Positions 54,338 through 63,273 of a stretch of DNA of 64,000 nt are shown piece after piece; the stretch's first letter is position 1, and each line of letters opens with the position of its first letter. Origin of the DNA: Streptococcus sp. HF-1907 (GTDB lineage Bacteria > Bacillota > Bacilli > Lactobacillales > Streptococcaceae). The notes under the pieces are model-generated. The model saw only the letters and a list, made by a program, of their open reading frames with translations. It was not told where the DNA came from and made no database searches. The DNA lies in NCBI RefSeq assembly GCF_015594605.1, contig NZ_JADNQT010000003.1, positions 95,297-159,296 of the forward strand, read 5' to 3'. The position numbers and the translations under genes are program-made.

Positions 54338-55147
54338 TTACCAAGTAACATCCAGCCCAAAGTGGTCACTCACCACTGGATAGTGCTGACCATCAAAAAC
54401 AACACGCGACCTCTGAATAGCAACAGGCAGATTAGTAAAAGCATAGTCAACCTTGAAATTATGCTCATTGCCTTCCCAACCGTCAATATCAGCCTTAATC
54501 GTGTGGTCACCGATGACTTGACTGGCGTTAACATGACTGTCGCGGAGTTTCAAAGGACTTGCCAAGACCAGTTGATAACCTTCATTACCTTGAGGATTGT
54601 TGAAGTCTCCCATAATAAGTACCGGAAGGTCTTGCGCAAGTAAGGCTTTTTCCAATTTAGACCACTCGCGCTTAAAGCCCTTATCCCACCAAGAAAGATG
54701 TGTACTGACCGCCAAAACTTCTTGGTCTCCCAAGAGTGTTCTGACAACCAAGGCTCTGCGTGTATGATAATCATACTCATTATCAACATCCGATACTAAA
54801 ACTGAGCTGGCTTCAATCGGATTTTTAGACAGGATAGCAACCCCCTCATTGTAGCGGTCATAGCCAATATGATTATAAGCCCAAGACCAATAGTAAACCT
54901 GACCAGCCTCATCCAAAGCCTCTACCAATTTCAAAGCAAAGTGGTCTTGGTGAATGGCTGGCGCATCTTCTAGACCTGCGTAATGAATCATATAGTTAGC
55001 CAAATCAGAAGTGATTTCTTGATTGACTTCCTGCAAACAAATCAAATCGTAGTTTTCAGCTAAAATGGCATCCAACAAGTCCTGAAATTTTTGTTGACCA
55101 TTTTCTTCCATCCAAGAGTGTGTGTTGAGTGTTAGTACCTTAGTCAT
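54338..55147 (-). CDS. endonuclease/exonuclease/phosphatase family protein, paralogue
   Basis: A 269-aa EEP-fold hydrolase with the same motifs as its neighbour: LICLQEVNQE, STHLSWWDKGFK, LIMGDFNNPQGNEGYQ and SDHFGLDV. The pair aligns end to end without gaps of note, so it arose by tandem duplication. It lies downstream of the EIICBA gene but behind a strong terminator, so linkage to that transporter is loose. Confidence 0.87.
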   Translation of the reverse strand: MTKVLTLNTHSWMEENGQQKFQDLLDAILAENYDLICLQEVNQEITSDLANYMIHYAGLEDAPAIHQDHFALKLVEALDEAGQVYYWSWAYNHIGYDRYNEGVAILSKNPIEASSVLVSDVDNEYDYHTRRALVVRTLLGDQEVLAVSTHLSWWDKGFKREWSKLEKALLAQDLPVLIMGDFNNPQGNEGYQLVLASPLKLRDSHVNASQVIGDHTIKADIDGWEGNEHNFKVDYAFTNLPVAIQRSRVVFDGQHYPVVSDHFGLDVTW

Positions 55148-55160
55148 GATTTCTCCTATA

Positions 55161-55218
55161 AATAAGGAAGTGGGACCAAGTTGTCAACTTTCTTAACAAC
55201 TCCGCCCCAACTTCTTAT
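55161..55218 (-). terminator. terminator after the EIICBA gene
   Basis: A long imperfect stem (AAGAAGTTGGGG with CCCACTTCCTT) encloses an inner AGTTGT/ACAACT pair. In the minus direction it ends in TTATTTAT. Confidence 0.7.
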
Positions 55219-55252
55219 CTGTTTAATTGTTTAGACTGCGACTGCTTATTTT

Positions 55253-57445
55253 TTACAATTCAACTTTCGCTACAACTGTTTTGGCAGCTTGTTGACCTTG
55301 TTTTTCAAGTGTAACTGATTTGATGTCAGCTGCATTAGTGAAGACAACAATGATGCTTGTTTCTTTACCTGCTGCTTTGATAGCATCAAGGTCTGCAACG
55401 ACCGCAAGGTCCCCAGCTTTAACTTTTTGACCATCAGAGATTTTAACATCAAATGGTTTTCCTTCAAGTGAAACAGTGTCAAGACCGATGTGAACCAAGA
55501 CTTCCAAGCCGCTATCTGTCAAAAGACCGAAAGCATGTTTTGTAGGGAAGACACTTGTTACTGTACCAGATACTGGAACGTAAACATTGCCATCGCTAGG
55601 TTCTACAGCGAAGCCATCACCCATCATTTTCTGTGCAAAGACAGGGTCGCTCACTTCTGTAACTTCAATAACGTTACCATTAGCAACTGTTTCAACAGCT
55701 TCAGTCACACCTTTGTAAGTAACAGCTTCTGCTGTGACTGTGCCACCAGTTTCAACATTGACAACTGGGATAACAGCACCTGAATCAAGAAGGTCTTGGA
55801 TATCAGATTTAAGAACGTCAGCTTTTGGTCCGTAGATAGCTTGGACACCATTGCCTCTCATAACCAGACCCATAGCACCAGCTTTTTTCCAAGCTGCTTC
55901 ATCACCAACATTGTTACCATCTTTAACGGTTACACGGAGACGAGTCATACATGCGTCAACATCAACGATATTGTCACGTCCGCCAAGGAGATTAATGACT
56001 TGGACAACTTGTGAGTTGGCATCTGCTGTACCACCATAGCTACCTGCTGGTGCTTGTGTGTCAGCTTCTACATCTTCGTTATCATAGTTACCGTTACGAC
56101 CTGCTGTTGCCAGATTGAATTTCTTAATCATGAAGTTTGCAATGAAGTACATGATGACTGCAAAAAGAATAGTAACCCAGACAAAGTTAAAGACATCACC
56201 ACCAAGACCAGCTTTAATAGCCATTGGAGTACGTGTTAAGAACTCAATATTACCAAATGAGTGAACACGTAGGTGAACAAGGTCAGCCATAGCAAATGCG
56301 CAACCTTGAACAAGGGCGTAAACAAGATAAAGTGGGAGGGCAGCAAACATGAACATGTATTCAATTGGTTCAGTTACACCAGTCAAGAATGTTGCAATAG
56401 CTGCAGAGACGAACATTGATTTGTATTTTGATTTTTTGTCTTCGTCAACATTACGATACATAGCGTAAGTCAGACCCATCAAGATACCAGAAGCACCAAT
56501 CATTTGACCAACTTTGAAACGAGCAGGTGTAACGCTTGTAAGCAAGTGTTGGTATTGTGAAGGATGAGCACCTTTTAGGTTAATCAAGTCAGTCACCCAA
56601 GCCAACCAAAGCGGGTCTTGCCCAAGTACTTGAGTTCCTTTAGTAGCACCAGTAAGAACAGTATAAGTACCACCCAATTGAGTGTAGTTCATTGGGATAG
56701 TCAACATGTGGTGAAGACCAAATGGCAAGAGCAAACGTTCCAAAGTACCGTAGATGAATGGTGCTAAGATTGGAGCTGTATCTTGTGAGTTGGCAATCCA
56801 CATACCAAAGCCGTTGATTCCTGATTGGATAAGTGGCCAAAAAATTGACATGATAAGAGCAACGATTATTGTACGAACGATAACGACGAATGGTACGAAA
56901 CGTTTACCGTTGAAGAATGACAAAGCATCTGGAAGTTTACGGTAGTTATAATATTTGTTGTAGGCTGTTGCACCGATGAAACCAGCGATGATACCAACGA
57001 ATACCCCCATGTTAAGAGCAGGTTGCCCTAGAACATTGATGAAGTAGTCTGAAACGTGCATGCTACCACCGAAGACATTTTTCACGTAAGATTTATCATC
57101 AGCAATCATTGCCAATGTAATACCGTAAAAGTGACCTGTGATAAGGTTTAATGTGATAAATGAAATACCTGCAGCAAAAGCACCACCAGCACGTTCTTTA
57201 GCCCAGCTACCACCGATAGCTAAAGCAAAGAGAATGTGAAGGTTACCAATGATTCCCCAACCAATTTGGGCGATGACATTAGAGATACGAGCCAAAAGCT
57301 CATTGTTAGCGTTAAGCAAAGGTAGTGAGTTACCGATACTTACCATCAAACCTGCGGCTGGCATAACCGCGATAACGACCATCAAAGCTTTACCGAATTT
57401 TTGCCAAAATTCAAAGCTAAAGAGTTGTTTGATATTCTCTTTCAT
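55253..57445 (-). CDS. PTS glucose/maltose-family enzyme IICBA
   Basis: A 730-aa sugar transporter with fused domains. EIIC (about 1-420) has ten or so membrane helices and TGVTEPIEYMFMF; EIIB has its phospho-Cys in VDACMTRLRVTV; EIIA is C-terminal, with the phospho-His in VLVHIGLDTVSLEG. ATG at 57445 follows AAGGGG by 6 nt; an upstream in-frame Met at 57493 lies in the operator. A MalR-like operator at 57476 favours the maltose transporter MalT over a glucose PtsG, but the family is shared. Confidence 0.92.
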   Translation of the reverse strand: MKENIKQLFSFEFWQKFGKALMVVIAVMPAAGLMVSIGNSLPLLNANNELLARISNVIAQIGWGIIGNLHILFALAIGGSWAKERAGGAFAAGISFITLNLITGHFYGITLAMIADDKSYVKNVFGGSMHVSDYFINVLGQPALNMGVFVGIIAGFIGATAYNKYYNYRKLPDALSFFNGKRFVPFVVIVRTIIVALIMSIFWPLIQSGINGFGMWIANSQDTAPILAPFIYGTLERLLLPFGLHHMLTIPMNYTQLGGTYTVLTGATKGTQVLGQDPLWLAWVTDLINLKGAHPSQYQHLLTSVTPARFKVGQMIGASGILMGLTYAMYRNVDEDKKSKYKSMFVSAAIATFLTGVTEPIEYMFMFAALPLYLVYALVQGCAFAMADLVHLRVHSFGNIEFLTRTPMAIKAGLGGDVFNFVWVTILFAVIMYFIANFMIKKFNLATAGRNGNYDNEDVEADTQAPAGSYGGTADANSQVVQVINLLGGRDNIVDVDACMTRLRVTVKDGNNVGDEAAWKKAGAMGLVMRGNGVQAIYGPKADVLKSDIQDLLDSGAVIPVVNVETGGTVTAEAVTYKGVTEAVETVANGNVIEVTEVSDPVFAQKMMGDGFAVEPSDGNVYVPVSGTVTSVFPTKHAFGLLTDSGLEVLVHIGLDTVSLEGKPFDVKISDGQKVKAGDLAVVADLDAIKAAGKETSIIVVFTNAADIKSVTLEKQGQQAAKTVVAKVEL

Positions 57446-57475
57446 GAGATTCCCCTTTAAAAATTTTCTTTTGTC

Positions 57476-57491
57476 GCGCAACCGTTTGCGC
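57476..57491 (-). promoter_or_regulatory. MalR-like operator of the EIICBA gene
   Basis: The inverted repeat GCGCAA-CCGT-TTGCGC lies just downstream of the promoter and matches the dexB site (ACGCAA-TCGC-TTGCGT) in spacing and core. A bound repressor would sit on the transcription start. Confidence 0.65.
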
Positions 57492-57504
57492 AACTCTTGC
57501 TTTT

Positions 57505-57532
57505 ATTATAGCACTATTTTTTCGTTTGTAAA
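57505..57532 (-). promoter_or_regulatory. EIICBA promoter
   Basis: On the minus strand: TTTACA (57527-57532), a 16-bp spacer and a perfect TATAAT (57505-57510), directly upstream of the operator. Confidence 0.75.
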
Positions 57533-57688
57533 CCCTTTCTAGAACTTTTTTTGAGAAAGTTAAGCTTTTTCATAATATTATAGCATTGTCAGAATATTCT
57601 GTCTCCCTGAAAAACTGTTAAATTTTTCATCTTTTTCTGACATACAAAAGAAGTTAGAACAACTGTTTCCAACTCCTTTATATATTTC

Positions 57689-58598
57689 TACTCGTGGTGC
57701 TAGTTAATTTCAAAATACCATAAAAAGCCCAAAAGGACTATACTGCTAAATTTCATCACTTACAATGGAATATCAAACAATTATCAAAAATTTGTTCAAA
57801 ACTCTATCATGATTATTGTCCTGATGCCTTCAAGTATCGTCGTAATGTTAGCTTGTCTAAAGTTTCGGATGAGTCACTGCTAGTCTTAGTTCTCTTACAG
57901 GCTAAATTAGGTATAAAATCCCAACGTCATTTCTATCGTATCTGCCAACTATTTCCCTGTGGGAAACGACTAGAAAGAAGTCGTTTTAACCGACGATCGA
58001 AACAGTTAATCTGGTTAATTCAAATCATTCGTCAAGCTATGAATAACCAATTATCTCCTGATATAGTTGTCATCATAGATAGCTTCCCCTTGCCACTTTG
58101 TCAATCTGTTCGCAATCATCAAGCAAAAATTTTTGAAGTAACGGCAGACATTGGGTACAATGCTTCAAAACACCTGTGGTTTTATGGCTTCAAAGTGCAT
58201 ATGCTGGTCACTCTATCAGGCTATATTCTGAACTACGTTGTGACACCAGCATCTGTTCACGATATTAGAGCCGTTGAGGACTTACTAGAAAATTGCCGAC
58301 AACCATACATTTTAGCTGATTTAGGTTATCTTAGTCGTAAGCTCAGAGAACATTTGGAGCAAAAAGGTTATCACCTTTGAACTCCCTTACGTCAAAATAT
58401 GATAGGAGCTAAGCAACATAATCATTGGAAACTAATAGCTATGAGGAGGACTATTGAGACACGTTTTTCAGAACTTTGTACCCTTTTCGATATGGAGCAA
58501 ACACTAGCTAGAGCAAAAACAGGAGTGCAATTGAGAATAGAGCAGATTGTACTGGCCTACAATTTAAGATATTTTGAAATTAACTAGCACCACGAGTA
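57689..58598 (+). mobile_element. IS982-family insertion sequence, degenerate
   Basis: The element is bounded by perfect terminal inverted repeats of 28 bp (57689-57716 and 58571-58598, outermost bases TACTCGTGGTGC). It is 910 bp long and holds one transposase gene in broken form. No clear target-site duplication is seen. Another copy of the same transposase lies at the right edge of the window. Confidence 0.88.
57765..58587 (+). pseudogene. IS982-family transposase, frameshifted and nonsense-mutated
   Basis: The frame opens with MEYQTIIKNLFKTLS at 57765 and shifts at about 57805 into DYCPDAFKYRRNVSLSKVSD. It then runs to a TGA at 58378-58380 that replaces the Trp of YHLWTPL kept in the second copy near 63.7 kb, and continues to LAYNLRYFEIN. 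The DDE residues are in VVIIDSFPLP, ILADLGYLS and RRTIETRFS. Two lesions make it inactive unless helped in trans. Confidence 0.85.
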
Positions 58599-58610
58599 TC
58601 TAAAACCCAA

Positions 58611-58640
58611 AAATACCCCAATCATTAGATTCTTATCTAA
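58611..58640 (-). terminator. rsmE terminator
   Basis: ACCCCAA (58615-58621) pairs with TTGGGGT, with an inner ATTAGA/TCTAA pair. In the minus direction it is followed by ATTTTTGGGTTTT. Confidence 0.75.
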
Positions 58641-58676
58641 CACTTGGGGTGCTGTTCTTCATTGCTTAGATAGTTT

Positions 58677-59417
58677 TTAATTTAATTCCAAAGCGTAGCT
58701 GACTGCGGATAGGGCATAGAGCGGTGCGGTTTCTGTCCGCATGATGCGTGGTCCTAAGCCAACTTTGAGGGCTCCTGCTGCTTCAAAAATTTCAATTTCA
58801 GCTGGCGAAATGCCTCCTTCTGGTCCGAAGATGAAAAGGACTTTCTGACCAGCTTCAACTGTCGCTAATTCACGCGCCAGCACAGACTGCTCACCTTCTT
58901 TAGCTGAATCTTCGTAGGCGATGAAAATCTTGTCGAAGTCTGCGAGTGCCTTAATAAAGTCTGCTTTCTTCTCAAATAAAGTCACCTCTGGAACCAAGTT
59001 GCGTTTGGATTGCTCGGATGCTCCGAGGACGATTTTGTCCAGCTTGTCTTGACGTTTGGCTAGCTTTTTGCCGTCCCATTTGACCACTGACCAGTCGGCT
59101 GGAAATGCCCAGAGGGCTGCTGCGCCTAGCTCGGTTACTTTTTGGGCTACAAATTCTAGCTTGTCTCCTTTTGGGAAACCTGATGCGATGGTCACATGCA
59201 CTGGTAGTTCTACATTATCGGTGAGTTCCTTGATGATTTCAAAGGAGTGGGCTGCGCTGTCCAATACTTTTGCCAAACGCTTGATATGGTCGTTGAAGAC
59301 CAGCACTACCTCGTCTCCCTCGGTCAGACGCATAACGTTAAACATGTGTTTAACCGTGTCTTTGTCTGTAATGGTGACTGGGTTTTCCGCTTTGCTATTT
59401 ACAAAATACTGCTGCAT
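58677..59417 (-). CDS. rsmE: 16S rRNA m3U1498 methyltransferase
   Basis: A 246-aa SPOUT methyltransferase that modifies U1498 of 16S rRNA using SAM. The N-terminal PUA-like part precedes the knot, with the signature FIFGPEGGISPAEIEIFE and GPRIMRTETAPLYAL at the C-terminus. It starts 1 bp after prmA, an arrangement common in Firmicutes. Confidence 0.96.
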   Translation of the reverse strand: MQQYFVNSKAENPVTITDKDTVKHMFNVMRLTEGDEVVLVFNDHIKRLAKVLDSAAHSFEIIKELTDNVELPVHVTIASGFPKGDKLEFVAQKVTELGAAALWAFPADWSVVKWDGKKLAKRQDKLDKIVLGASEQSKRNLVPEVTLFEKKADFIKALADFDKIFIAYEDSAKEGEQSVLARELATVEAGQKVLFIFGPEGGISPAEIEIFEAAGALKVGLGPRIMRTETAPLYALSAVSYALELN

Positions 59418-59418
59418 C

Positions 59419-60375
59419 CTAGCCTCCGATAACGCCTGAAATGTCGTCAGTTTTCTTGAAGATGACGCAGTTCCACTCGCCCTGCTTCATGTGAGTTTCA
59501 AGGAAGAAACCAGCTTTTTCAGCCGCATCAATAACCATTTGGCACTTTTCAGCGATGATACCAGACATGATGAGGTAGCCCTCGTCCTTGACCAAGCGGT
59601 AAGCGTCGTCGGTCAGGTGGATGAGGATGTCGGCTAGGATGTTTGCCACGATAACCTCAGCTTCAATATCCACGCCTTTGAGGAGGTCACCCACTGCGAC
59701 GTGAATGTTTTCTGTGCCGTCGTTGAGGTCAATGTTTTCCTGTGCCACGCGCACCGCCACGTCGTCGAGGTCGTAGGCGTAAATGTCTTTGGCACCGAGA
59801 AGGGAGCTTGCAATAGAAAGTACGCCAGAACCTGTCCCTACGTCAATGACGGTTTCACCTCCTCGCAAGATTTGTTCAAGGGCGAAGAGGCTCATTTTTG
59901 TGGTTGGGTGTGTGCCTGTTCCGAAGGCCATGCCTGGGTCGAGTTTGATGAGTTTTTCACTGCTTGACGCCACATAATCTTCTGTCCAGCTTGGCACGAT
60001 GGTCAAATCATGGGTGATGCGAGCTGGTTCGTAGTATTTCTTCCAGTTCTCCGCCCAGTCTTCTTCCACTAATTCTTGACTAGCGACAGCTATTTTCCCC
60101 GTCTCAACACCAAATCCTGTCAATTCTGCCAAGCGCTCATTAACCTGAGCTTTGACGGCAGCAATGTCCGTAGATTCTGGGTAGTAAGCGGTGATGGTCA
60201 CCATGTCAGACTGCTCAATATCAGGGTAAAGCTCCCCGAAACGGTCCTCCTGACCGATGTAGTCTGCGCTATCATCAATCGCCACACCAGCGCTCCCCGA
60301 CTCAATCAAAATATTAGAAGCCGCTTCCTCCGCCTCACGATTAACCGTGATAGTTAGTTCTTGCCATTTGTCCAT
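59419..60375 (-). CDS. prmA: ribosomal protein L11 methyltransferase
   Basis: A 318-aa Rossmann-fold SAM methyltransferase acting on ribosomal protein L11. [18 protein letters not shown] and the SAM motif [15 protein letters not shown] are near residues 145-190, then [10 protein letters not shown]. The N-terminal L11-binding domain is present. An extended -10 (TGATATAAT) lies about 40 bp upstream of its start. Confidence 0.96.
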   Translation of the reverse strand: MDKWQELTITVNREAEEAASNILIESGSAGVAIDDSADYIGQEDRFGELYPDIEQSDMVTITAYYPESTDIAAVKAQVNERLAELTGFGVETGKIAVASQELVEEDWAENWKKYYEPARITHDLTIVPSWTEDYVASSSEKLIKLDPGMAFGTGTHPTTKMSLFALEQILRGGETVIDVGTGSGVLSIASSLLGAKDIYAYDLDDVAVRVAQENIDLNDGTENIHVAVGDLLKGVDIEAEVIVANILADILIHLTDDAYRLVKDEGYLIMSGIIAEKCQMVIDAAEKAGFFLETHMKQGEWNCVIFKKTDDISGVIGG

Positions 60376-60467
60376 TTGTTTACCTCGTTTATGGTTTTCA
60401 TTGAGTTTATTATATCATATTTGGTTTTTCAAACGTCTGATACTACTTTAATTGAAACTATTATTGT

Positions 60468-60496
60468 TTGATGAATTATCATTATTTTGATAATAT
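60468..60496 (+). promoter_or_regulatory. antitoxin promoter with embedded operator
   Basis: TTGATG (60468-60473), 17 bp, TAATAT (60491-60496). The inverted repeat ATTATCA-N6-TGATAAT (60475-60494) fills the spacer and -10, fitting autorepression by the antitoxin. Confidence 0.65.
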
Positions 60497-60519
60497 ATTG
60501 ATAACTTAGGAGGAACTTT

Positions 60520-60783
60520 ATGATTACAATTCGTCCTATTTCTGATCTCCGTAATAAATTTTCGGAAATTGAAGAAACTGTTGTTGAAGAAAATGCACCA
60601 GTCTTTCTAACCAAGAACGGCTATGGCACCATGGTTCTTATGAGTCTGGATCAGTATGACCAACTCATCAATCCTATCGAATCAAAACTTGATGAAGCTG
60701 ATTTGCAAGCCAGTCAAACAGGTCAACGTTTTTCAAGCCCAGAAGTCTTTGATAGAGTCAGAGAAAGAATTGATAATGACTAA
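60520..60783 (+). CDS. Phd/YefM-family antitoxin
   Basis: An 87-aa antitoxin. The N-terminal DNA-binding part (MITIRPISDLRNKFSEIEE) and PVFLTKNGYGTMVLMSLDQY are typical of the Phd/YefM fold; the C-terminal tail would wrap the toxin. AGGAGG lies 7 nt upstream. It overlaps the toxin start by 8 bp, the normal coupled arrangement. It appears intact while its toxin is frameshifted. Confidence 0.9.
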   Translation: MITIRPISDLRNKFSEIEETVVEENAPVFLTKNGYGTMVLMSLDQYDQLINPIESKLDEADLQASQTGQRFSSPEVFDRVRERIDND

Positions 60784-61092
60784 AAACAAAAACGACAACT
60801 TAGCCATCCTTCCTCTCTTTGAAAATGACCTCAACCAGATTGTTGACTATATCAGGATCAATCTGAATAATCCAAGGGTAGCCACCAGCTTGTCAATGAT
60901 GTCGAAAGGGCGATCTTACACCGTCTAAAAAGTCCCGCGGGATTCCCCGACTACAAAACGACCAAAAATAGACCCAATCCCTACTATACCATCCACGTTA
61001 AACATTATACGATTTTCTATGTTCTTATCGGTAATACCATGGAGGTTCGTTGGATTCTTTACGCCAAACGTCAATTGGAGCAATTACTCTAA
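60776..61092 (+). pseudogene. RelE/ParE-family toxin, frameshifted
   Basis: The toxin begins MTKNKNDNLAILPLFENDLN and stays coherent to NPRVATSL. Loss of one G at about 60892 (TTGTCAATG for expected TTGGTCAATG) then leads to an early stop at 60926. The next frame restores VNDVERAILHRLKS, YYTIHVKHYTIFYVLIGNTM and VRWILYAKRQLEQLL to 61092. The reconstructed protein is about 105 aa, normal for RelE/ParE toxins. The truncated product lacks the C-terminal catalytic strands. Confidence 0.85.
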
Positions 61093-61116
61093 CCATCTGA
61101 ATCAGGTGGTTTTTTG
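61092..61116 (+). terminator. terminator of the toxin-antitoxin unit
   Basis: CCATCTG pairs with CAGGTGG (one mismatch) around AAT and is followed by T6, directly after the ancestral toxin stop. Confidence 0.75.
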
Positions 61117-61120
61117 CTTA

Positions 61121-61150
61121 ACAAAAAGGCTTGAGATAATGCTCAAACCT
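61121..61150 (-). terminator. terminator of the GIY-YIG gene
   Basis: On the minus strand AGGTTTGAG pairs with CTCAAGCCT (one G-U) and is followed by TTTTTG. It abuts the stop codon. Confidence 0.75.
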
Positions 61151-62047
61151 TCAATTATCTGTGTTATTCTCCAAATCTTTTAGGGATTGTCCTTGTTTAT
61201 TCTTCCAATCTGTCCGTCCATTTGAGCTCATGCCTAAGACAAAGGCTGAGGCATAGGAGGGACTACTAAACAGTTGATTTTCTTGTAAAATGCCTTTTTT
61301 AATAATAGCAGAGCTTTGAAGTTTTTGTCGCAATTCTACCAAAGAAGTCGGCAGACTATCAGAGTCTATGATGTCAATCATGCTACCTTTCAGCACTACA
61401 AATCCTTCTGAAGTTCGTTGACAACTAGCTTCAATAACTTGATTGGACTTGCGACTTTTTCGGTTTAGGTAAAATTGGTCATCACTTGTCTCTTCAGGTG
61501 TCGGAATGGTTTCTTTCACCAAAGGAACAAATAATTTGTAACCTAAACTACCAATAATCGTCGCAGTGTGTTCAACAACTTCATCCAACTCTGATTGTTT
61601 CTCCTCTGTTACATTGCCAGAATTGGGTTCATTGCCATTTCTGACCAAATAACGCCCTGCTTCACGTGCCAAATTGGTAAAGGTATTTTCTAAATAAGAA
61701 ATTTCTGTTGGTCCAAAGGAATTATTTTGCGTTGTCAGAATCAAAACATCATTGAAATAGTCAGCATGGCTATCTCTAGTATGTTCTTGAACACGCAAGA
61801 GCACGCCCTCACCATTTTTTCGGCTAGTCGCTTGACCAATATAAACCGTATCTTGCTGACAAGCATCATCCTTTCCAATAAGAAAGTAAATGCCAGTCTG
61901 TTTCAACTCCTGTCGGTCTCTGACCTGACTCAACTGATGTCTAGGAATTTTATAGATGACACCAGTCCAGTTGGACAGGGTACATTTTATCTTTCCCGTA
62001 ACCTCTCCGTCCATGAGAAATAGATTGATGTTCTTACCCTTTGCCAC
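61151..62047 (-). CDS. GIY-YIG nuclease-domain protein with DUF4357-like C-terminus
   Basis: A 298-aa protein. A GIY-YIG fold is seen at about residues 45-130: TGIYFLIG, then TVYIGQA (the YIG strand), LLRVQEHTRDSH (Arg/His region) and a later Glu in YLENTF. The C-terminal EGFVVLKGSMIDIID and LQSSAIIKKGIL segments resemble DUF4357, often joined to such nucleases. Its start overlaps the Nudix gene by 14 bp, implying co-translation. Function is unknown; links to restriction or defence are suggested only by family and by the methyltransferase remnant 1.2 kb away. Confidence 0.8.
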   Translation of the reverse strand: MAKGKNINLFLMDGEVTGKIKCTLSNWTGVIYKIPRHQLSQVRDRQELKQTGIYFLIGKDDACQQDTVYIGQATSRKNGEGVLLRVQEHTRDSHADYFNDVLILTTQNNSFGPTEISYLENTFTNLAREAGRYLVRNGNEPNSGNVTEEKQSELDEVVEHTATIIGSLGYKLFVPLVKETIPTPEETSDDQFYLNRKSRKSNQVIEASCQRTSEGFVVLKGSMIDIIDSDSLPTSLVELRQKLQSSAIIKKGILQENQLFSSPSYASAFVLGMSSNGRTDWKNKQGQSLKDLENNTDN

Positions 62048-62522
62048 TGATTTCTTCCATATAATCCTTCACCCGTCCCCGCAACTGCGGAATAACTTTT
62101 TCATCTACCAAAAAGTCTCCAACAGGCGTCAACTTATAATCCTGCCCTTCGTCGCCAAAGACAATCTGGTCAAACTGTTCTTGGCTGATGCTAGCGACTG
62201 TGAAAACGGACAATTCTTCTGGATGTAGCATGCTGGGGTAGATTTTTGCCCAGCTGATTGCTTCTGGCTTTAGCTCAAGAGATAGTTCTTCCATGACTTC
62301 ACGCTTTAGGCATTCAAAAGGCGTCTCTTCCCCCTCTCGTCCACCGCCGGGTAAGTCCCACATATTAGGATGAGGAATGGTGGGAAAGTCATCGCGCAAG
62401 CTGATGAGGATTTGGTTGCCTAGCAAAAGGGCAACTTTACAGCCCGAAAAAGGAAAGCGACGGTTGAGAATGTCAGCCATCTCCTGCTTATCCATGCTCT
62501 TTTGCACCTGCCCTGCTGTCAT
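62034..62522 (-). CDS. Nudix hydrolase
   Basis: A 162-aa Nudix protein. The Nudix box GGGREGEETPFECLKREVMEEL fits GX5EX7REUXEEXGU over most positions (it reads GREGEETPFECLKREVMEEL with a Leu/Ser tail). AGGAG lies 6 nt before the ATG at 62522. The substrate (oxidised or other nucleoside diphosphate derivative) cannot be read. First gene of a two-gene unit with the GIY-YIG gene. Confidence 0.9.
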   Translation of the reverse strand: MTAGQVQKSMDKQEMADILNRRFPFSGCKVALLLGNQILISLRDDFPTIPHPNMWDLPGGGREGEETPFECLKREVMEELSLELKPEAISWAKIYPSMLHPEELSVFTVASISQEQFDQIVFGDEGQDYKLTPVGDFLVDEKVIPQLRGRVKDYMEEISGKG

Positions 62523-62714
62523 GAGAATCTCCTAGCTCTAATCCCTCCCGAGGCATAAAAACCTAGAAAGCCTATCTTATTTTACCACATCTTGCCTTGG
62601 TTAATAAAGTAAAGGTCGCCTTTCCTTTTATATTGAGTTTAGTTCTAAAGCCGTATTTGCTTCACAAGTAAAAAATACTTATCAGGTTTGAGTTCACTTC
62701 GTTCGCTTTTATTT

Positions 62715-63185
62715 TTAATATCTCGGATACCCATAAAACTCCGTCTCTACAAGTTCAGCTTTGCCATTTTCAAAAGCCTCCTTATCCCACTCCAAAGCAA
62801 AGTCAATAGCAGTTTCATCTGTCAGGAAGTCCATGAGGTCGTCCAAACCTTTCGTCGCAACCTCGTTCAAGGCCTTAGCAAAGTATTCCAAGAACTCGCG
62901 AGACAAGCCCTTTTTGGCATCAAAGGGGATGGTCACCAAGTAGTCCTCTGCGTCGAACTTCGACTTGTCTTGGTTGTAGAAGAGGACATAGTCTTCAAAG
63001 ACGATGTCCTCATCGCTGACCTCACCCTTGTCATCAATGGTCTCAACCGCCCCTTGATTTTGCGCTTCAAGGACGAAAGTCACCTCTACAGCGTGGTTTT
63101 TCTTGTCCCAATCCATGGCAAAGTCAAAATCTAAGTGTTTCTCCAACTCTTCCTCGAGTACTGATAAGAATCCATATTTAGCCAT
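62715..63185 (-). CDS. DUF3013 family protein
   Basis: A 156-aa acidic cytoplasmic protein of the streptococcal DUF3013 type, with MAKYGFLSVLEEELEKHLDF at the start and ETEFYGYPRY at the end. It is rich in Asp, Glu and Phe. No catalytic motif is recognised. The start at 63185 is preferred to an in-frame Met at 63233, because an extended -10 promoter (TGCTATAAT, TATAAT at 63219-63224) lies between them. Confidence 0.8.
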   Translation of the reverse strand: MAKYGFLSVLEEELEKHLDFDFAMDWDKKNHAVEVTFVLEAQNQGAVETIDDKGEVSDEDIVFEDYVLFYNQDKSKFDAEDYLVTIPFDAKKGLSREFLEYFAKALNEVATKGLDDLMDFLTDETAIDFALEWDKEAFENGKAELVETEFYGYPRY

Positions 63186-63240
63186 TTTTAATCTCTTTTC
63201 TATATTTGTGTTACCTTGATTATAGCATATCACTCCATAA

Positions 63241-63273
63241 AAAAGTAATCGTCAAGCGAACGATTACTTTTTC
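63241..63273. terminator. terminator between methyltransferase remnant and DUF3013
   Basis: Thirteen-bp perfect arms (63241-63253 and 63261-63273) with A5/T5 ends, able to work in both directions. The right arm overlaps the last codons of the methyltransferase fragment. Confidence 0.85.

Noticed and set aside
58399..58587. Independent small gene after the transposase
   Set aside because: It is the in-frame C-terminal part of the IS982 transposase beyond the TGA.
60776..61092. Programmed frameshifting in the RelE toxin
   Set aside because: No slippery heptamer or downstream stimulatory hairpin is apparent at the shift site; a one-base deletion is simpler.
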